64,000 bases of DNA from Xylanibacter ruminicola (GCF_900107775.1 NZ_FNRF01000004.1:310001-374000); one strand, 5' to 3'. Numbered from the stretch's first letter, positions 17,230 through 26,093 are shown. The notes: generated by a model from the sequence alone, not told the origin. Program-made: numbers and translations.

Positions 17230-17646
17230 ATGTTACCAAGAGGAATTAGAAACAATAATCCACTGAACATTCGCCGCAGCAAGGACCAGTGGAAAGGTTT
17301 GGCAGAGGCACAGACTGACCGCGCCTTTGTACAGTTTAAAACGCTGGAGTATGGTTGGCGGGCAGCCTTCTACCTGCTTACCCGCACGTACTATCATAAG
17401 TACCGATTGTACACCATCCGCACCATCATCCGCAGGTGGGCACCGTCGAACGAGAACGACACCAATGCCTATATCGCTAACGTGTCGAAACTCACAGGCA
17501 TCGATCCCGATGAACCCATCGGCATCCCATCCGAAAGTCCTACCCGCTGGATAGCCCTTGGCGCCGCCATGGCCATCCAAGAAAATGGCTCCAATAGTCT
17601 CGACTATTTTGCTATGCTACGAGGCTGGGAGATGTGTAGGGGCTGA
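17230..17646 (+). CDS. Phage P5-like lysozyme / peptidoglycan hydrolase-like protein
   Basis: 138 residues. RGIRNNNPLNIRRSKDQWKG and the later FKTLEYGWRAAFYLLTRTYY, RWAPSNENDTNAYI pattern match small proteins annotated as structural protein P5 in Bacteroidales genomes, related to virion-associated lytic enzymes. The NNPxNIR motif and the WAPxxENDTxxYI stretch are the family hallmarks. No signal peptide is seen, as usual for phage-type enzymes. It follows the VirE-like gene by 75 bp, across the 32 bp repeat, and converges with the sulfatase-maturase gene. Confidence 0.8.
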   Translation: MLPRGIRNNNPLNIRRSKDQWKGLAEAQTDRAFVQFKTLEYGWRAAFYLLTRTYYHKYRLYTIRTIIRRWAPSNENDTNAYIANVSKLTGIDPDEPIGIPSESPTRWIALGAAMAIQENGSNSLDYFAMLRGWEMCRG

Positions 17647-17654
17647 CAGCAATG

Positions 17655-18827
17655 TCAGCCCTCTTTTGGGGGTTTGATTTTCTGCGAGATGTAGCGGAAA
17701 AACATTTTGTAGCCGGGGCATAGGTAGTTGCGGCGTTCGGGGCCGTTAAGGGTGATGCGCTCTACCAGACGATCCTTGGGGCAGCCACCGAAACAGAGAT
17801 GGGCTACATCGCAATGCAGACAGGCGGAGGGCAGGCTGTCGAGTTTATACTCGCCAAACTTGCGGTTGGTTTGCATCATATCGTGGAGCGAACCCTGCAG
17901 GATATTGCCAATGCGATACTCGGGAAACACATAGCGATCGCAACGGTACAGGTCGCCATTCTTCTCAACCACACCACAATGGCCGCAAACAGATTCGTGA
18001 ACACACAAACCGGCTGGGCGGTGCGTAAGGTTGCCAATGGCTGCCTCGATAACCTGCACAAACTTCCGCCCTACATCACGGCGGCTCCACTCATCGAAAA
18101 CGGTACAGAGGAACTTGCCGTAGGCTTCGGGTTGAACCGAGAAGGGGGCCAGTTTGCGAGGCTGACGGCTATAGATGCCTGGAGGCAAAGCCACATTCTT
18201 ATGGCTATCATCCTGCGGCAGGCTCTCGACAACTGGCAAAAACTGCATGTAGTTGCTAAAACCTCGCAGAAACTGATACACCTCGGCAGCATGCGTGGCG
18301 TTGGCGGCATTAACGGTGGTAAGGGTATTAAACTCAACACCATGTTTCAACAGCAGATCGAGACCGTGCATGGTGCGACTATAGGTGCCCTCGCCCCGTG
18401 CATCCTTGCGATAGATGTTGTGCAGATGCTCGGGACCATCGATGCTGATGCCGATACGGAACTGGTGATTGCGGAAGAACTGGCACCACTCGTCGGTAAG
18501 CAGCGTGCCGTTGGTTTGCAGCGTGTTCAGTATGTGGCGGCCCTCGCCGTATTTCTGTTGCAGCGCCATGGCCCGCTCAAAAAAAGGAATGCCACACATA
18601 GTGGGCTCGCCACCATGCCAGGCAAACTCTATCTCGGCATAACGTCCGTGGATATCAATCACCTGACGGATATAGTTCTCGAGCACCTCATCCGTCATAA
18701 GCGAAGGGCCTGCGGCATGGCCACCACCCTTCGCTAAATAATAACAGTACTGGCATCGCAGGTTGCAAGCCGCACCAATGGGCTTTACCTCGATGGCATA
18801 GTGTCGCAAGTCGTCACTACTGGGCAT
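17655..18827 (-). CDS. Anaerobic sulfatase-maturating enzyme (radical SAM, anSME)
   Basis: 390 residues. Oxidises the active-site Ser or Cys of a sulfatase to formylglycine using S-adenosylmethionine. The radical-SAM motif CNLRCQYC gives Cys21, Cys25 and Cys28. The C-terminal SPASM-type auxiliary-cluster cysteines are present (CVHESVCGHCGV, CLHCDVAHLCFGGCPKDR). Length and the AWHGGEPTMCG segment fit the family. Its start overlaps the sulfatase stop by 11 bp on the same strand, so the enzyme and its substrate are translationally coupled. Confidence 0.95.
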   Translation of the reverse strand: MPSSDDLRHYAIEVKPIGAACNLRCQYCYYLAKGGGHAAGPSLMTDEVLENYIRQVIDIHGRYAEIEFAWHGGEPTMCGIPFFERAMALQQKYGEGRHILNTLQTNGTLLTDEWCQFFRNHQFRIGISIDGPEHLHNIYRKDARGEGTYSRTMHGLDLLLKHGVEFNTLTTVNAANATHAAEVYQFLRGFSNYMQFLPVVESLPQDDSHKNVALPPGIYSRQPRKLAPFSVQPEAYGKFLCTVFDEWSRRDVGRKFVQVIEAAIGNLTHRPAGLCVHESVCGHCGVVEKNGDLYRCDRYVFPEYRIGNILQGSLHDMMQTNRKFGEYKLDSLPSACLHCDVAHLCFGGCPKDRLVERITLNGPERRNYLCPGYKMFFRYISQKIKPPKEG

Positions 18828-20472
18828 ACTTATTCTTATCGTACATTTCTACACCGCCTTTATAGCCTTTCTTGGTTTCGCTACCATCGTCGGTACCAAT
18901 CTCGCGCTGTATCAGGGCGTTCAGCTTCTGGTTCATCAGTTCTACCAGTTGCTGGTTGGCGTTATGATCCTTAGGCCATGCTAAGTTCTCGGTCTCGTCG
19001 GTACCGCACATCAACAGCTCTACGTCGTTGTCGGCCCACAAGGCTTCGTAATCGGCTGGTGTGTTGAACTTAACAGGTGCAAAGTAACGGGCAAACTTAT
19101 AATCGGGGGTGATGATGCCTCGTACAAAGCCACGCTTGTTCATATCGGCACGATAGGCAGGCTTCAGGTTGGGATTCATCACGTAGTCGCCATCAATCAT
19201 AGATATCATCTCGAAACAGAACAGGGCACCCTCGCTGTTGCGGATGTCGGTAGCGGGATTCTTTACAGCAGGCATGAGCGAGTGGCCGTGGAGCTCCTGG
19301 GTGATAGCACTAAACTGCGTTTCGTTGCCAGCAGTAGCTATATCAACAAATGTTGGCGCCAGGTCGAGATGCGAGGTAAGGTTGTAACAATGGCGACCGC
19401 CTTTCATCTCGGGATGATAGATAATCAGAGGCACGTGGATGTTGTTCTCGTAGATATTACCGCCCTTACCCTTCAGGCCGTGTTCGCCCTGCATCTCACC
19501 ATGATCGCTGGTATAGATAACGATGGTATTATTGAGCAGTCCGGCTTTCTCCAGATAGTTGAGCAGCTCCAGCATGTGGTTGTCTTCGTCCTGGATGGTG
19601 TTAAAGTAATAGTCGCGGAAGGTGTGCCAGCCTAGCGAATCGGTGGGCGATGGACCTACCCAGTCCTGCCACTGCTTGTTGTACTCCTTATGTGCAGCAG
19701 GGCGGCCTGGTTTGTCGAACGACTCGTTCCACGATTTTGGAACAGCCACATGATAGCTCTTTTTATAAACAGGATCGTCGGGTGCAGGTGTAGCCTCGCC
19801 TGCGATGTACTTACCCGGTGTTTCGTTAAAGTACATGATATCATGTGGGTTCAGGAAGTTTACTGCCAGGAAGAAACTCTGACCGTCGTTGTTCAGCTGT
19901 TTGCCCTTGGTATCCAACCAACTGATGGCATGGTCGGCAATGGTGCCATCCTCTTTGTAGCCCTCCCAAACCGAGCCATACATATCGCCCTCGGTCCAGT
20001 CGCTAAAGCCGTACTCCTCCAGCGACTCGGTATCCTCGGAGATGTGCCACTTACCCTTAAAGGCGGTATAGTAGCCGGCATCGCGCAACAAATCGCCCAC
20101 GGTAGGCAGATCGCGCGACATATCGTTTACAAAGGCGTAGTTGGTGTTATCCAGCATACAGGTTTCGGTGATGTGGCGGCCGGTATAGATTACCGAGCGG
20201 CTTGATGTGGAAACATTGGCACAGGCGTAGTGCTTCTCGAATGTGGTACCCAGCTCGCGCAGGCGTTCGCGAGCAGCATAGTCGCTACCGGCAGGATAAT
20301 GCTCCATATAGGCTTCCTGATCGGTAGTGATAAAGATGATGTTGTACTTGCCGTCGGCATTAGGCTTTGGCGTGATTTTGTTTGCAGGGTTGTCGGTCGC
20401 ATCCAAACAACCAGCCAGGAGTGCACTCGTAGGTAGCAGCACCAGCGTTTTCTGAATGTTTTGTTTGTTCAT
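18817..20472 (-). CDS. Serine-type sulfatase, lipoprotein (S1 family)
   Basis: 551 residues. Hydrolyses sulfate esters, probably on host or plant glycans, outside the cytoplasm; a lipobox ending LLAGC anchors it. The maturation motif starts at Ser88 (S-T-S-S-R, then SVIYTGRH), so formylglycine is made from Ser by the adjacent anSME. The third motif position is Ser where Pro or Ala is usual. The metal site includes FITTDQ at the N-terminus and TSDHGEMQGEHGLKGKGG downstream. Specificity cannot be read from sequence. It follows the microprotein by 3 bp. Confidence 0.93.
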   Translation of the reverse strand: MNKQNIQKTLVLLPTSALLAGCLDATDNPANKITPKPNADGKYNIIFITTDQEAYMEHYPAGSDYAARERLRELGTTFEKHYACANVSTSSRSVIYTGRHITETCMLDNTNYAFVNDMSRDLPTVGDLLRDAGYYTAFKGKWHISEDTESLEEYGFSDWTEGDMYGSVWEGYKEDGTIADHAISWLDTKGKQLNNDGQSFFLAVNFLNPHDIMYFNETPGKYIAGEATPAPDDPVYKKSYHVAVPKSWNESFDKPGRPAAHKEYNKQWQDWVGPSPTDSLGWHTFRDYYFNTIQDEDNHMLELLNYLEKAGLLNNTIVIYTSDHGEMQGEHGLKGKGGNIYENNIHVPLIIYHPEMKGGRHCYNLTSHLDLAPTFVDIATAGNETQFSAITQELHGHSLMPAVKNPATDIRNSEGALFCFEMISMIDGDYVMNPNLKPAYRADMNKRGFVRGIITPDYKFARYFAPVKFNTPADYEALWADNDVELLMCGTDETENLAWPKDHNANQQLVELMNQKLNALIQREIGTDDGSETKKGYKGGVEMYDKNKYAQ

Positions 20473-20475
20473 TAT

Positions 20476-20604
20476 CTATAGTTTTTTAGAGGTTAAATCA
20501 TGGCGATCTTTAGGATTGAAAAAACTGTTTACCTTATATAAAAGGTAAAACACGATAACGGCGGTAACGCCGAACAGTACGTAAAGTATAATCTCTAAAG
20601 CCAT
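20476..20604 (-). CDS. 42-residue membrane microprotein ahead of the sulfatase
   Basis: MALEIILYVLFGVTAVIVFY begins a single hydrophobic helix, followed by a short polar tail (NSFFNPKDRHDLTSKKL). One extra Met is possible at 20607. It ends 3 bp before the sulfatase ATG and lies 30 bp after a minus-strand TATCTTTG (20635-20642), so it is the first gene of the operon. No known family; role unknown. Confidence 0.65.
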   Translation of the reverse strand: MALEIILYVLFGVTAVIVFYLLYKVNSFFNPKDRHDLTSKKL

Positions 20605-20678
20605 CATACGCGTAATAATTATTATTAGCGGATGCAAAGATACACACGATAGCCGCAAACGACCTTTCCCCTCATCAA

Positions 20679-20738
20679 AAATATGCTGAGAGGAAAGCAG
20701 AAATACGCTAAAAGGAAAGAAATACGCCGAAAGGAAAG
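20679..20738. promoter_or_regulatory. Three imperfect 19 bp direct repeats, candidate AraC operator
   Basis: Units of the form AAATAYGCYRARAGGAAAG lie at 20679-20697, 20701-20719 and 20720-20738. They sit upstream of the minus-strand -7 element (20635-20642) that serves the sulfatase operon and immediately next to the AraC-type regulator gene, where an activator site would be expected. Confidence 0.55.
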
Positions 20739-20742
20739 CCCC

Positions 20743-21885
20743 CTACCCTTGTTGGCGATAGGCCGAAGGCGACTGCTTGCCTAACTGCTTGAAGGCCTTG
20801 GTCATTGATGCCGGCGAAGAGAAACCACACTCTTCGGCTATCACCAGCAGGCGCTCATCGGGCTTGGCAGTAATCAAACTGATGGCATGGCGCACACGAT
20901 GCTGGCAAATCATATCGTAGAACGACTGGTAACCGCTGCGGCGTATCACCTCCGACAGATAGGTGGCATTGGTACCCAGGCGTGCCGTAAGCGTATCGCT
21001 GGTGATATGCTGCTCGGTAAAAATCCGATCCTTGGTAAGCAGCTGGTCGAGTTTCTCGCTCAACTGTTCAAAGCGTTCATCAGTTAAACGGAAGTTGCCA
21101 GCGGCAGGTGCTGTTTCGTCCTCATCGTCGGCAGCGGGGCGGGCTGTGCGCTCGGATGGGGCCGCGTAAGGCTGTCGCCAGGGGTTAAGGGTAAAGATAC
21201 AGAACCAGATGTTCATACCCGTAAAAAACACGTCGCGTACGGCTTTCACGATGGCATTATCGGCATAGAAGTTGATGGCCATCAGCACACAGATAAACGT
21301 GGGTAGCCACTGGACGTACTGCGCAAAGCGCACAGGGAAATCATCGCTATCGGCATAGGTATCCTCGTTGGCGCGGCGCACCGCCTGACCTATCTTGAGT
21401 GCCATACGGACCGACAGGACGAAATAGGCAGCAAACACCACGCTGACAGCCACAAACGCCAAAGGACGATAACCATCGGGCAGCTTCACCATGCCCAGGG
21501 CCTGTAGCAACAGGGGGGCCAGCACGATGGCTGCCGGCATAAACAGCCAGTACCATTTGTGATCCAGCACGCTGGCACGGGCCGCATTTCGCGCCGCAAA
21601 GAAATAGCCGTGGCACATCACCAGCATCTGCAGCGAGAAGAACAGCACGGCAAAGGCGTTTACATACAGCAGGGCATCGGCGTCGCCCACCTGCAACAGG
21701 TAGGGCAGCTCCATAATCTGCATCAGGTACAGCACTCCTACCGACCGCTGGGCAGGAAACAGCTCGTGGAAATGCGCGTTGTAGGCTTTGGGGCGATAGT
21801 ACCACTTAAGAATCCATCCGTACAGGTTGGTGAGGATAAACGCCAGGTTGACTGCAAACAGTAGTAAATATTGAGTTGTAGGCAT
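20743..21885 (-). CDS. Membrane-embedded AraC-family transcriptional regulator
   Basis: 380 residues. About six or seven hydrophobic helices fill the first ~235 residues (LLLFAVNLAFILTNLYGWIL, LFMPAAIVLAPLLLQALG). An acidic Pro/Ala linker follows, then an AraC double helix-turn-helix (TLTARLGTNATYLSEVIRRS, LLVIAEECGFSSPASMTKAF) ending KQSPSAYRQQG. The design implies sensing in or across the membrane. The nearest likely target is the sulfatase operon, whose promoter has three direct repeats next to this gene. It lies 33 bp after the EamA gene on the same strand. Confidence 0.88.
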   Translation of the reverse strand: MPTTQYLLLFAVNLAFILTNLYGWILKWYYRPKAYNAHFHELFPAQRSVGVLYLMQIMELPYLLQVGDADALLYVNAFAVLFFSLQMLVMCHGYFFAARNAARASVLDHKWYWLFMPAAIVLAPLLLQALGMVKLPDGYRPLAFVAVSVVFAAYFVLSVRMALKIGQAVRRANEDTYADSDDFPVRFAQYVQWLPTFICVLMAINFYADNAIVKAVRDVFFTGMNIWFCIFTLNPWRQPYAAPSERTARPAADDEDETAPAAGNFRLTDERFEQLSEKLDQLLTKDRIFTEQHITSDTLTARLGTNATYLSEVIRRSGYQSFYDMICQHRVRHAISLITAKPDERLLVIAEECGFSSPASMTKAFKQLGKQSPSAYRQQG

Positions 21886-21918
21886 AAGGTTATGAGTTTT
21901 GTTTGTTATTGTACGATT

Positions 21919-22851
21919 TTAAACTTTTCCTTTATTAATAATGTATATACCTGCCGTGGTTAGGGTGGCGGCCAGGATGTACTTAGGCAGGAAGGGCTCG
22001 CCCAGACAGAGGCACGATGTAACGGCACCTACCACAGGGATGAGCGAATTCCAGATGGCTATCTTACCAACGGGATTGCAGGTAAGCAGCTTGTTGTAGA
22101 GGGCAAAGCCGATGGTTGAGATGCCGATGAGCATGAGCAGATAGAACAGTCCGAGCAGGGTTACATGGGGCAGCGTGCCACCCAGCAGCAAGCCGGGGAT
22201 GATGAGCAGGGCACCACCGATGCCCAGACTGTAGCCCGTACCCACAAACACATCAACACGTTTGTTTACGCCTCGCGTCATCAGTCCCGCAAAGGCACCG
22301 CACAGAGCATTGAGTATAATCATACCATCGCCCAGCAGGGTGAACTGGCCACTACCCTCGCCCCCTAAGTTGAGCGAAAGGATACCACCAAAGCCGATGG
22401 TACAACCCAGGATTTTACGGGTGGTAAGTTTATCGCTCTTAAAAAACATACAGGCCAGTAGCACCAGCGTAAACACGCTGAGCGAATTAAGGATGGCGGC
22501 ACGACTGCCCTGACTATGCGACAGGCCGATATAGAAGGCGGCGTAATGCAGCGTAGTATTAAGTAAGGTGAAACCCAACAGAAACAAAGCACTACCGATG
22601 AGATTTGGTTTGGCGGCCTCCTTGAACTGGAACGAGCGATGGGTGAAACGGGCTATCGAAAGGATGATGAGTCCCGAGATACAGAAGCGGATGCCGGCAA
22701 ACAGCATCTTACTGCCCGTCATGTCGGCAGCAATCTCGAACTCGGCAAAGCCCAGTTTGATAAACGGGTAAGCCCATCCCCACAGAAACGCCGCGGTAAA
22801 GGCCATGAGAGCAGCCCAAACAGGACGCTGGAATATACTTTGTTTAGTCAT
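21919..22851 (-). CDS. EamA/DMT-family transporter
   Basis: 310 residues with ten predicted hydrophobic helices in two EamA repeats (AFTAAFLWGWAYPFIKLGFA; LGLFYLLMLIGISTIGFALY). Such proteins export small metabolites such as amino acids; the substrate is not predictable. I chose the ATG at 22851 because a minus-strand TATCTTTG at 22858-22865 lies directly before it; an upstream extension would be read across the promoter and encodes an atypical Cys-rich start. The message would be nearly leaderless. Confidence 0.9.
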   Translation of the reverse strand: MTKQSIFQRPVWAALMAFTAAFLWGWAYPFIKLGFAEFEIAADMTGSKMLFAGIRFCISGLIILSIARFTHRSFQFKEAAKPNLIGSALFLLGFTLLNTTLHYAAFYIGLSHSQGSRAAILNSLSVFTLVLLACMFFKSDKLTTRKILGCTIGFGGILSLNLGGEGSGQFTLLGDGMIILNALCGAFAGLMTRGVNKRVDVFVGTGYSLGIGGALLIIPGLLLGGTLPHVTLLGLFYLLMLIGISTIGFALYNKLLTCNPVGKIAIWNSLIPVVGAVTSCLCLGEPFLPKYILAATLTTAGIYIINKGKV

Positions 22852-22929
22852 AGGTTGCAAAGATAACGTTTTTTTGGCACGAATGATACGATTTTCGCGA
22901 AAAAGTTGTATTTTTGTCGCGAAATTAGA

Positions 22930-23817
22930 ATGATTGCAATGAATAAACAGGATACAGAAACAAGCACAAAGCATGATGTGGCTCTGGTACTATCGAGTGG
23001 TGGTGCCCGCGGGCTGGCACATATCGGTGCCATCGAGGAACTGCTTAACGAGGGGTATCATATCACCTCGATAGCAGGCTGCTCGATGGGTGCGCTGATA
23101 GGCGGTGTATATGCAGCAGGCAAGCTGGAGGACTTCAGAGAGTGGATGAAAACCATCGACCGCAAAAAGATGTTGGAACTGACTGATTTCTCGTTCAGTC
23201 TGAACCATCTGGTGAAAGGCAGCCGTATTATCGAAGCCATCATGGAGTTTGTGCCCGATGTGCCGATCGAGGAGCTGCCTATACCCTACTGCGCCGTGGC
23301 TACCGACTGGATTTCGGGTAAGGAGGTGGTGTTTCGCAAAGGCAGTTTGTTCGAAGCCATCCGCGCCTCGATCTCGCTACCCACCTTTTACGAGCCTGTG
23401 CGCCGCGACGGTATGATACTGATTGATGGTGGCGTTACCAACCCTATACCCCTTAACCGTGTGGAGCGCCACGAGGGCGACCTGCTGGTAGGCATCGACG
23501 TGAGCGGTCATGATTACAAGGCACAATGGGAGATACAACAGGAAATAACCGAGAAACGCAAACGCAGCACCTCGCTGTCGCAACAGATACTGAACCGATT
23601 GCTGCCCGACCACCTCGACTTTAACTATTACACCATGCTGTCGCGTGTAAGCTCGCTGATGATTCGTCAGAACTCGCTGCTGATGGCCCAGCTTACCAAG
23701 CCCGATGTGCTGGTGGATATACAGATGGCCCGTTACGGCGGATTCGACTACGACAAATCGGAAAAGCTGATAGCCATAGGCCGACAAAAAACACGCCAAA
23801 CTTTGCTTTCGGTTTAA
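22930..23817 (+). CDS. Patatin-like phospholipase (RssA type)
   Basis: About 295 residues. Ser/Asp lipid hydrolase: the glycine-rich oxyanion loop SSGGARGLAHIG, the nucleophile elbow GCSMGAL and the catalytic Asp motif IDGGVTNPIP are all present. No signal peptide, so a cytoplasmic enzyme of the NTE/RssA group. The start could be 22930 (MIAMNKQ) or 22939 (MNKQ). A -7-like TATTTTTG at 22909-22916 shows that the longer frame upstream is not translated. It is divergent from the EamA gene with a very short shared promoter zone. Confidence 0.9.
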   Translation: MIAMNKQDTETSTKHDVALVLSSGGARGLAHIGAIEELLNEGYHITSIAGCSMGALIGGVYAAGKLEDFREWMKTIDRKKMLELTDFSFSLNHLVKGSRIIEAIMEFVPDVPIEELPIPYCAVATDWISGKEVVFRKGSLFEAIRASISLPTFYEPVRRDGMILIDGGVTNPIPLNRVERHEGDLLVGIDVSGHDYKAQWEIQQEITEKRKRSTSLSQQILNRLLPDHLDFNYYTMLSRVSSLMIRQNSLLMAQLTKPDVLVDIQMARYGGFDYDKSEKLIAIGRQKTRQTLLSV

Positions 23818-23897
23818 ACCTTTTGCCCCGCGCTACGTCAATAAATAAACCTGAATATAAAAGGAACCATTAGTTATTATCAACAAAACCAATAATT

Positions 23898-25436
23898 ATG
23901 AGAAAACTATTTATGTCTCTCCTGCTCTTTGTAGCAGCGTCTGCAGGTGCTGCAGAAAACCCAGTTCTAACAATCGAAGGTGGCAAGGTGCAAGGCATCC
24001 TGGCCGACGATCATCCCGAAGTTTTTGTGTATCGTGGCATTCCTTATGCTGCACCTCCTATCAAGGAGAACCGTTGGAAAGCACCACAGCCCATCGTTCC
24101 CTGGAAGGGTGTGAAGGTTTGCGACACCTTCGGTCGCCCCAGCTATCAGGCCATCCAGTATACCGGTGGCTACTACACCGAGTGGGGTTATGGTAAGGAG
24201 GCAGCCTTTAGCGAGGACTGCCTGTACCTGAACGTATGGACCAAGGCCCCTGGCGATGTTAACAAGAAGTTGCCCGTAGCCCTGTGGATTCACGGTGGTG
24301 GCTATCGCGAGGGTTTCGGTTCGGAACCTGAGTTCGACGGACAGGAATGGGGTGCCAAAGATGTGGTATTGGTATCTATCAACTACCGCCTGGGTGTATT
24401 CGGATTCCTCACCCACCCTGCACTGGCAGCCGAGAACCCCAACCACGTATCGGGTAACTATGGTATCCTCGACCAGATTGAGGCCCTGAAGTGGATTAAG
24501 AAGAATATCGCCCAGTTTGGTGGCGACCCCAATAACGTAACTATCTTCGGACAGAGCGCCGGTGGTGGTAGCGTACGTACACTGTGCGAGAGCCCTCTGG
24601 CTCGCGGCCTGTTCCACAAGGCTGTGATTATGAGTGCCCAGGGACTGAGCATTCCCGATGCCAACGGCAACATGATGGGTGGTCGCTACAGTGGCGGTAC
24701 TGTACAGGAGGCCGAGGCTAACGCCAAAAAGGTGTTCGATTGGGCCGGACTGACCGACCTGCAGAAGATGCGCGCCGCCAGCACCGAGACTATCTTTGCC
24801 CTGCCCACCCTGTACTATCAGGTGAACAACGACGGACAGCAGCAGGCTGGCGCTTTCCCATTTATGCGCGGACTGCCATTCATGCCTATGATTGATGGCT
24901 ACGTAAGCGAGAAGAGCTTTGATGATGCCACCCGCCAGGGCACACTGGCCGACGTACCTTATATGATTGGCTTTACACTGGACGATATGGGTAACATGGC
25001 ACCCAACATTGCCGAGTTCTGTAAAGTTCGCGAGCAGAAGGGCGGTAAGGCTTGGGCCTACCAGTTTGCACGTCCATTGCCCGATGATGGCAGTCATCCC
25101 GAAGTAACCCAGCGCCTGAAGGGTGCTTTCCACTCAAGCGATCTGTGGTTTGTATTCAAGAGCCTGAAGCACTGCTGGCGCCCCTGGACTAAGGGCGACT
25201 GGGATCTGAGCGAGAAGATGCTTACTGCATGGACCAACTTTGTAAAGTACAGCGATCCTAACGGTCCCAAGGGTGGTGCCTGGACTCCTTGCACCGCTAA
25301 GAGCACCAAGTTTATGGTATTCAAGCTTGACGAGAAGGATGCCGAGGCTTCGTTCTTAGGCCAGCCCGAGAAGTCGAAGCTGCCCGCATTCAGCTTCGGT
25401 CCTGCTCCTGCACGTCCATCTACAACTGCTAAATAA
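23898..25436 (+). CDS. Secreted type-B carboxylesterase
   Basis: 512 residues with a cleavable signal (LFVAASAGAAENP). Hydrolyses carboxylic esters. The oxyanion loop IHGGGYREGF, the second signature EDCLYLNVW and the nucleophile elbow FGQSAGGG with Ser220 are intact; the His is probably in GAFHSSDLWFVF. Length is normal. It stands alone, with a strong terminator at 25461-25490. The substrate is unknown; its neighbours offer no pathway hint beyond extracellular glycan and ester degradation. Confidence 0.92.
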   Translation: MRKLFMSLLLFVAASAGAAENPVLTIEGGKVQGILADDHPEVFVYRGIPYAAPPIKENRWKAPQPIVPWKGVKVCDTFGRPSYQAIQYTGGYYTEWGYGKEAAFSEDCLYLNVWTKAPGDVNKKLPVALWIHGGGYREGFGSEPEFDGQEWGAKDVVLVSINYRLGVFGFLTHPALAAENPNHVSGNYGILDQIEALKWIKKNIAQFGGDPNNVTIFGQSAGGGSVRTLCESPLARGLFHKAVIMSAQGLSIPDANGNMMGGRYSGGTVQEAEANAKKVFDWAGLTDLQKMRAASTETIFALPTLYYQVNNDGQQQAGAFPFMRGLPFMPMIDGYVSEKSFDDATRQGTLADVPYMIGFTLDDMGNMAPNIAEFCKVREQKGGKAWAYQFARPLPDDGSHPEVTQRLKGAFHSSDLWFVFKSLKHCWRPWTKGDWDLSEKMLTAWTNFVKYSDPNGPKGGAWTPCTAKSTKFMVFKLDEKDAEASFLGQPEKSKLPAFSFGPAPARPSTTAK

Positions 25437-25460
25437 AGTATTAAGTATTAACAAACAGAG

Positions 25461-25490
25461 AGTCCGTCTGCATTCGTAGGCGGACTTTTT
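25461..25490 (+). terminator. Intrinsic terminator after carboxylesterase gene
   Basis: AGTCCGTCT and AGGCGGACT pair (one G-T) around an eight-base loop, followed by five T. Confidence 0.8.
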
Positions 25491-25570
25491 GTATCTATCG
25501 TTGACCTGAATCAATAACATGATTTGTATCAATAAAAGCGCTGTGTTCGCGCACAATTAAATAAAAATGC

Positions 25571-25601
25571 TTGTTTAATTCAAAAAGTCGCCATACCTTT
25601 G
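25571..25601 (+). promoter_or_regulatory. Promoter of the small secreted protein gene
   Basis: TTG at 25571-25573 and TACCTTTG at 25594-25601 are 20 bp apart. The ~85 nt leader contains an AGTAGGCC/GGCCGACT stem-loop. Confidence 0.65.
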
Positions 25602-25692
25602 CACCGTCAAAAAGAAACAAAGGATAACAAAAATGTTTAAAGTAGGCCGACCGTGAAAGGCCGACTGAGTAAAATTAAGAAAGGGTAAAAAG

Positions 25693-26055
25693 ATGAAAAA
25701 GATGATTATGATGATGGTAGCAATGTTGAGTATGACAACCGCATTTGCTGAGGATGAGAACACAAACGCAGTAGCCAACGTAGAGGCTTATAAGATGGAT
25801 ATCAATATCAATAAGCTGGCTGATGCTCTGAACCTGGGCGACAATCAGAAGGCTGCTGTTGAGAACATTCACCACGTGTTCAGCACCGAGATGACTTACG
25901 CTGCACAGTATGGTAATGCTAATCGCGATGCAATGGTTAAGGACGCTATCAACACCGACGTTAAGCGTATGAGCCGCGTTCTGAATGCTGAGCAGATGAA
26001 GAAGTACCTGATGCTGTTGAACATCACACTCAACAACCGCGGTCTGAACAAGTAA
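25693..26055 (+). CDS. Small secreted protein of unknown function
   Basis: 120 residues. A Met-rich signal peptide (MKKMIMMMVAMLSMTTAFAE) is followed by a helical mature domain of ~100 residues (INKLADALNLGDNQKAAVEN, RMSRVLNAEQMKKYLMLLNI). The alternating helical pattern ending in a L-N-x-E-Q-x-x-K-Y segment resembles periplasmic helical chaperone-like or sensor proteins of the Spy/CpxP style, but without their LTxxQ motifs, so no name is given. It has a strong promoter and terminator, suggesting high expression. Confidence 0.8.
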   Translation: MKKMIMMMVAMLSMTTAFAEDENTNAVANVEAYKMDININKLADALNLGDNQKAAVENIHHVFSTEMTYAAQYGNANRDAMVKDAINTDVKRMSRVLNAEQMKKYLMLLNITLNNRGLNK

Positions 26056-26093
26056 AAAGAGAGATTTATATAATTCTAATCCATGGGATAGTA

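Noticed and set aside
12055..17646. An intact prophage
   Set aside because: KilAC-like and P5-lysozyme-like proteins are phage-flavoured, but no integrase, terminase, capsid, portal or tail genes are present.
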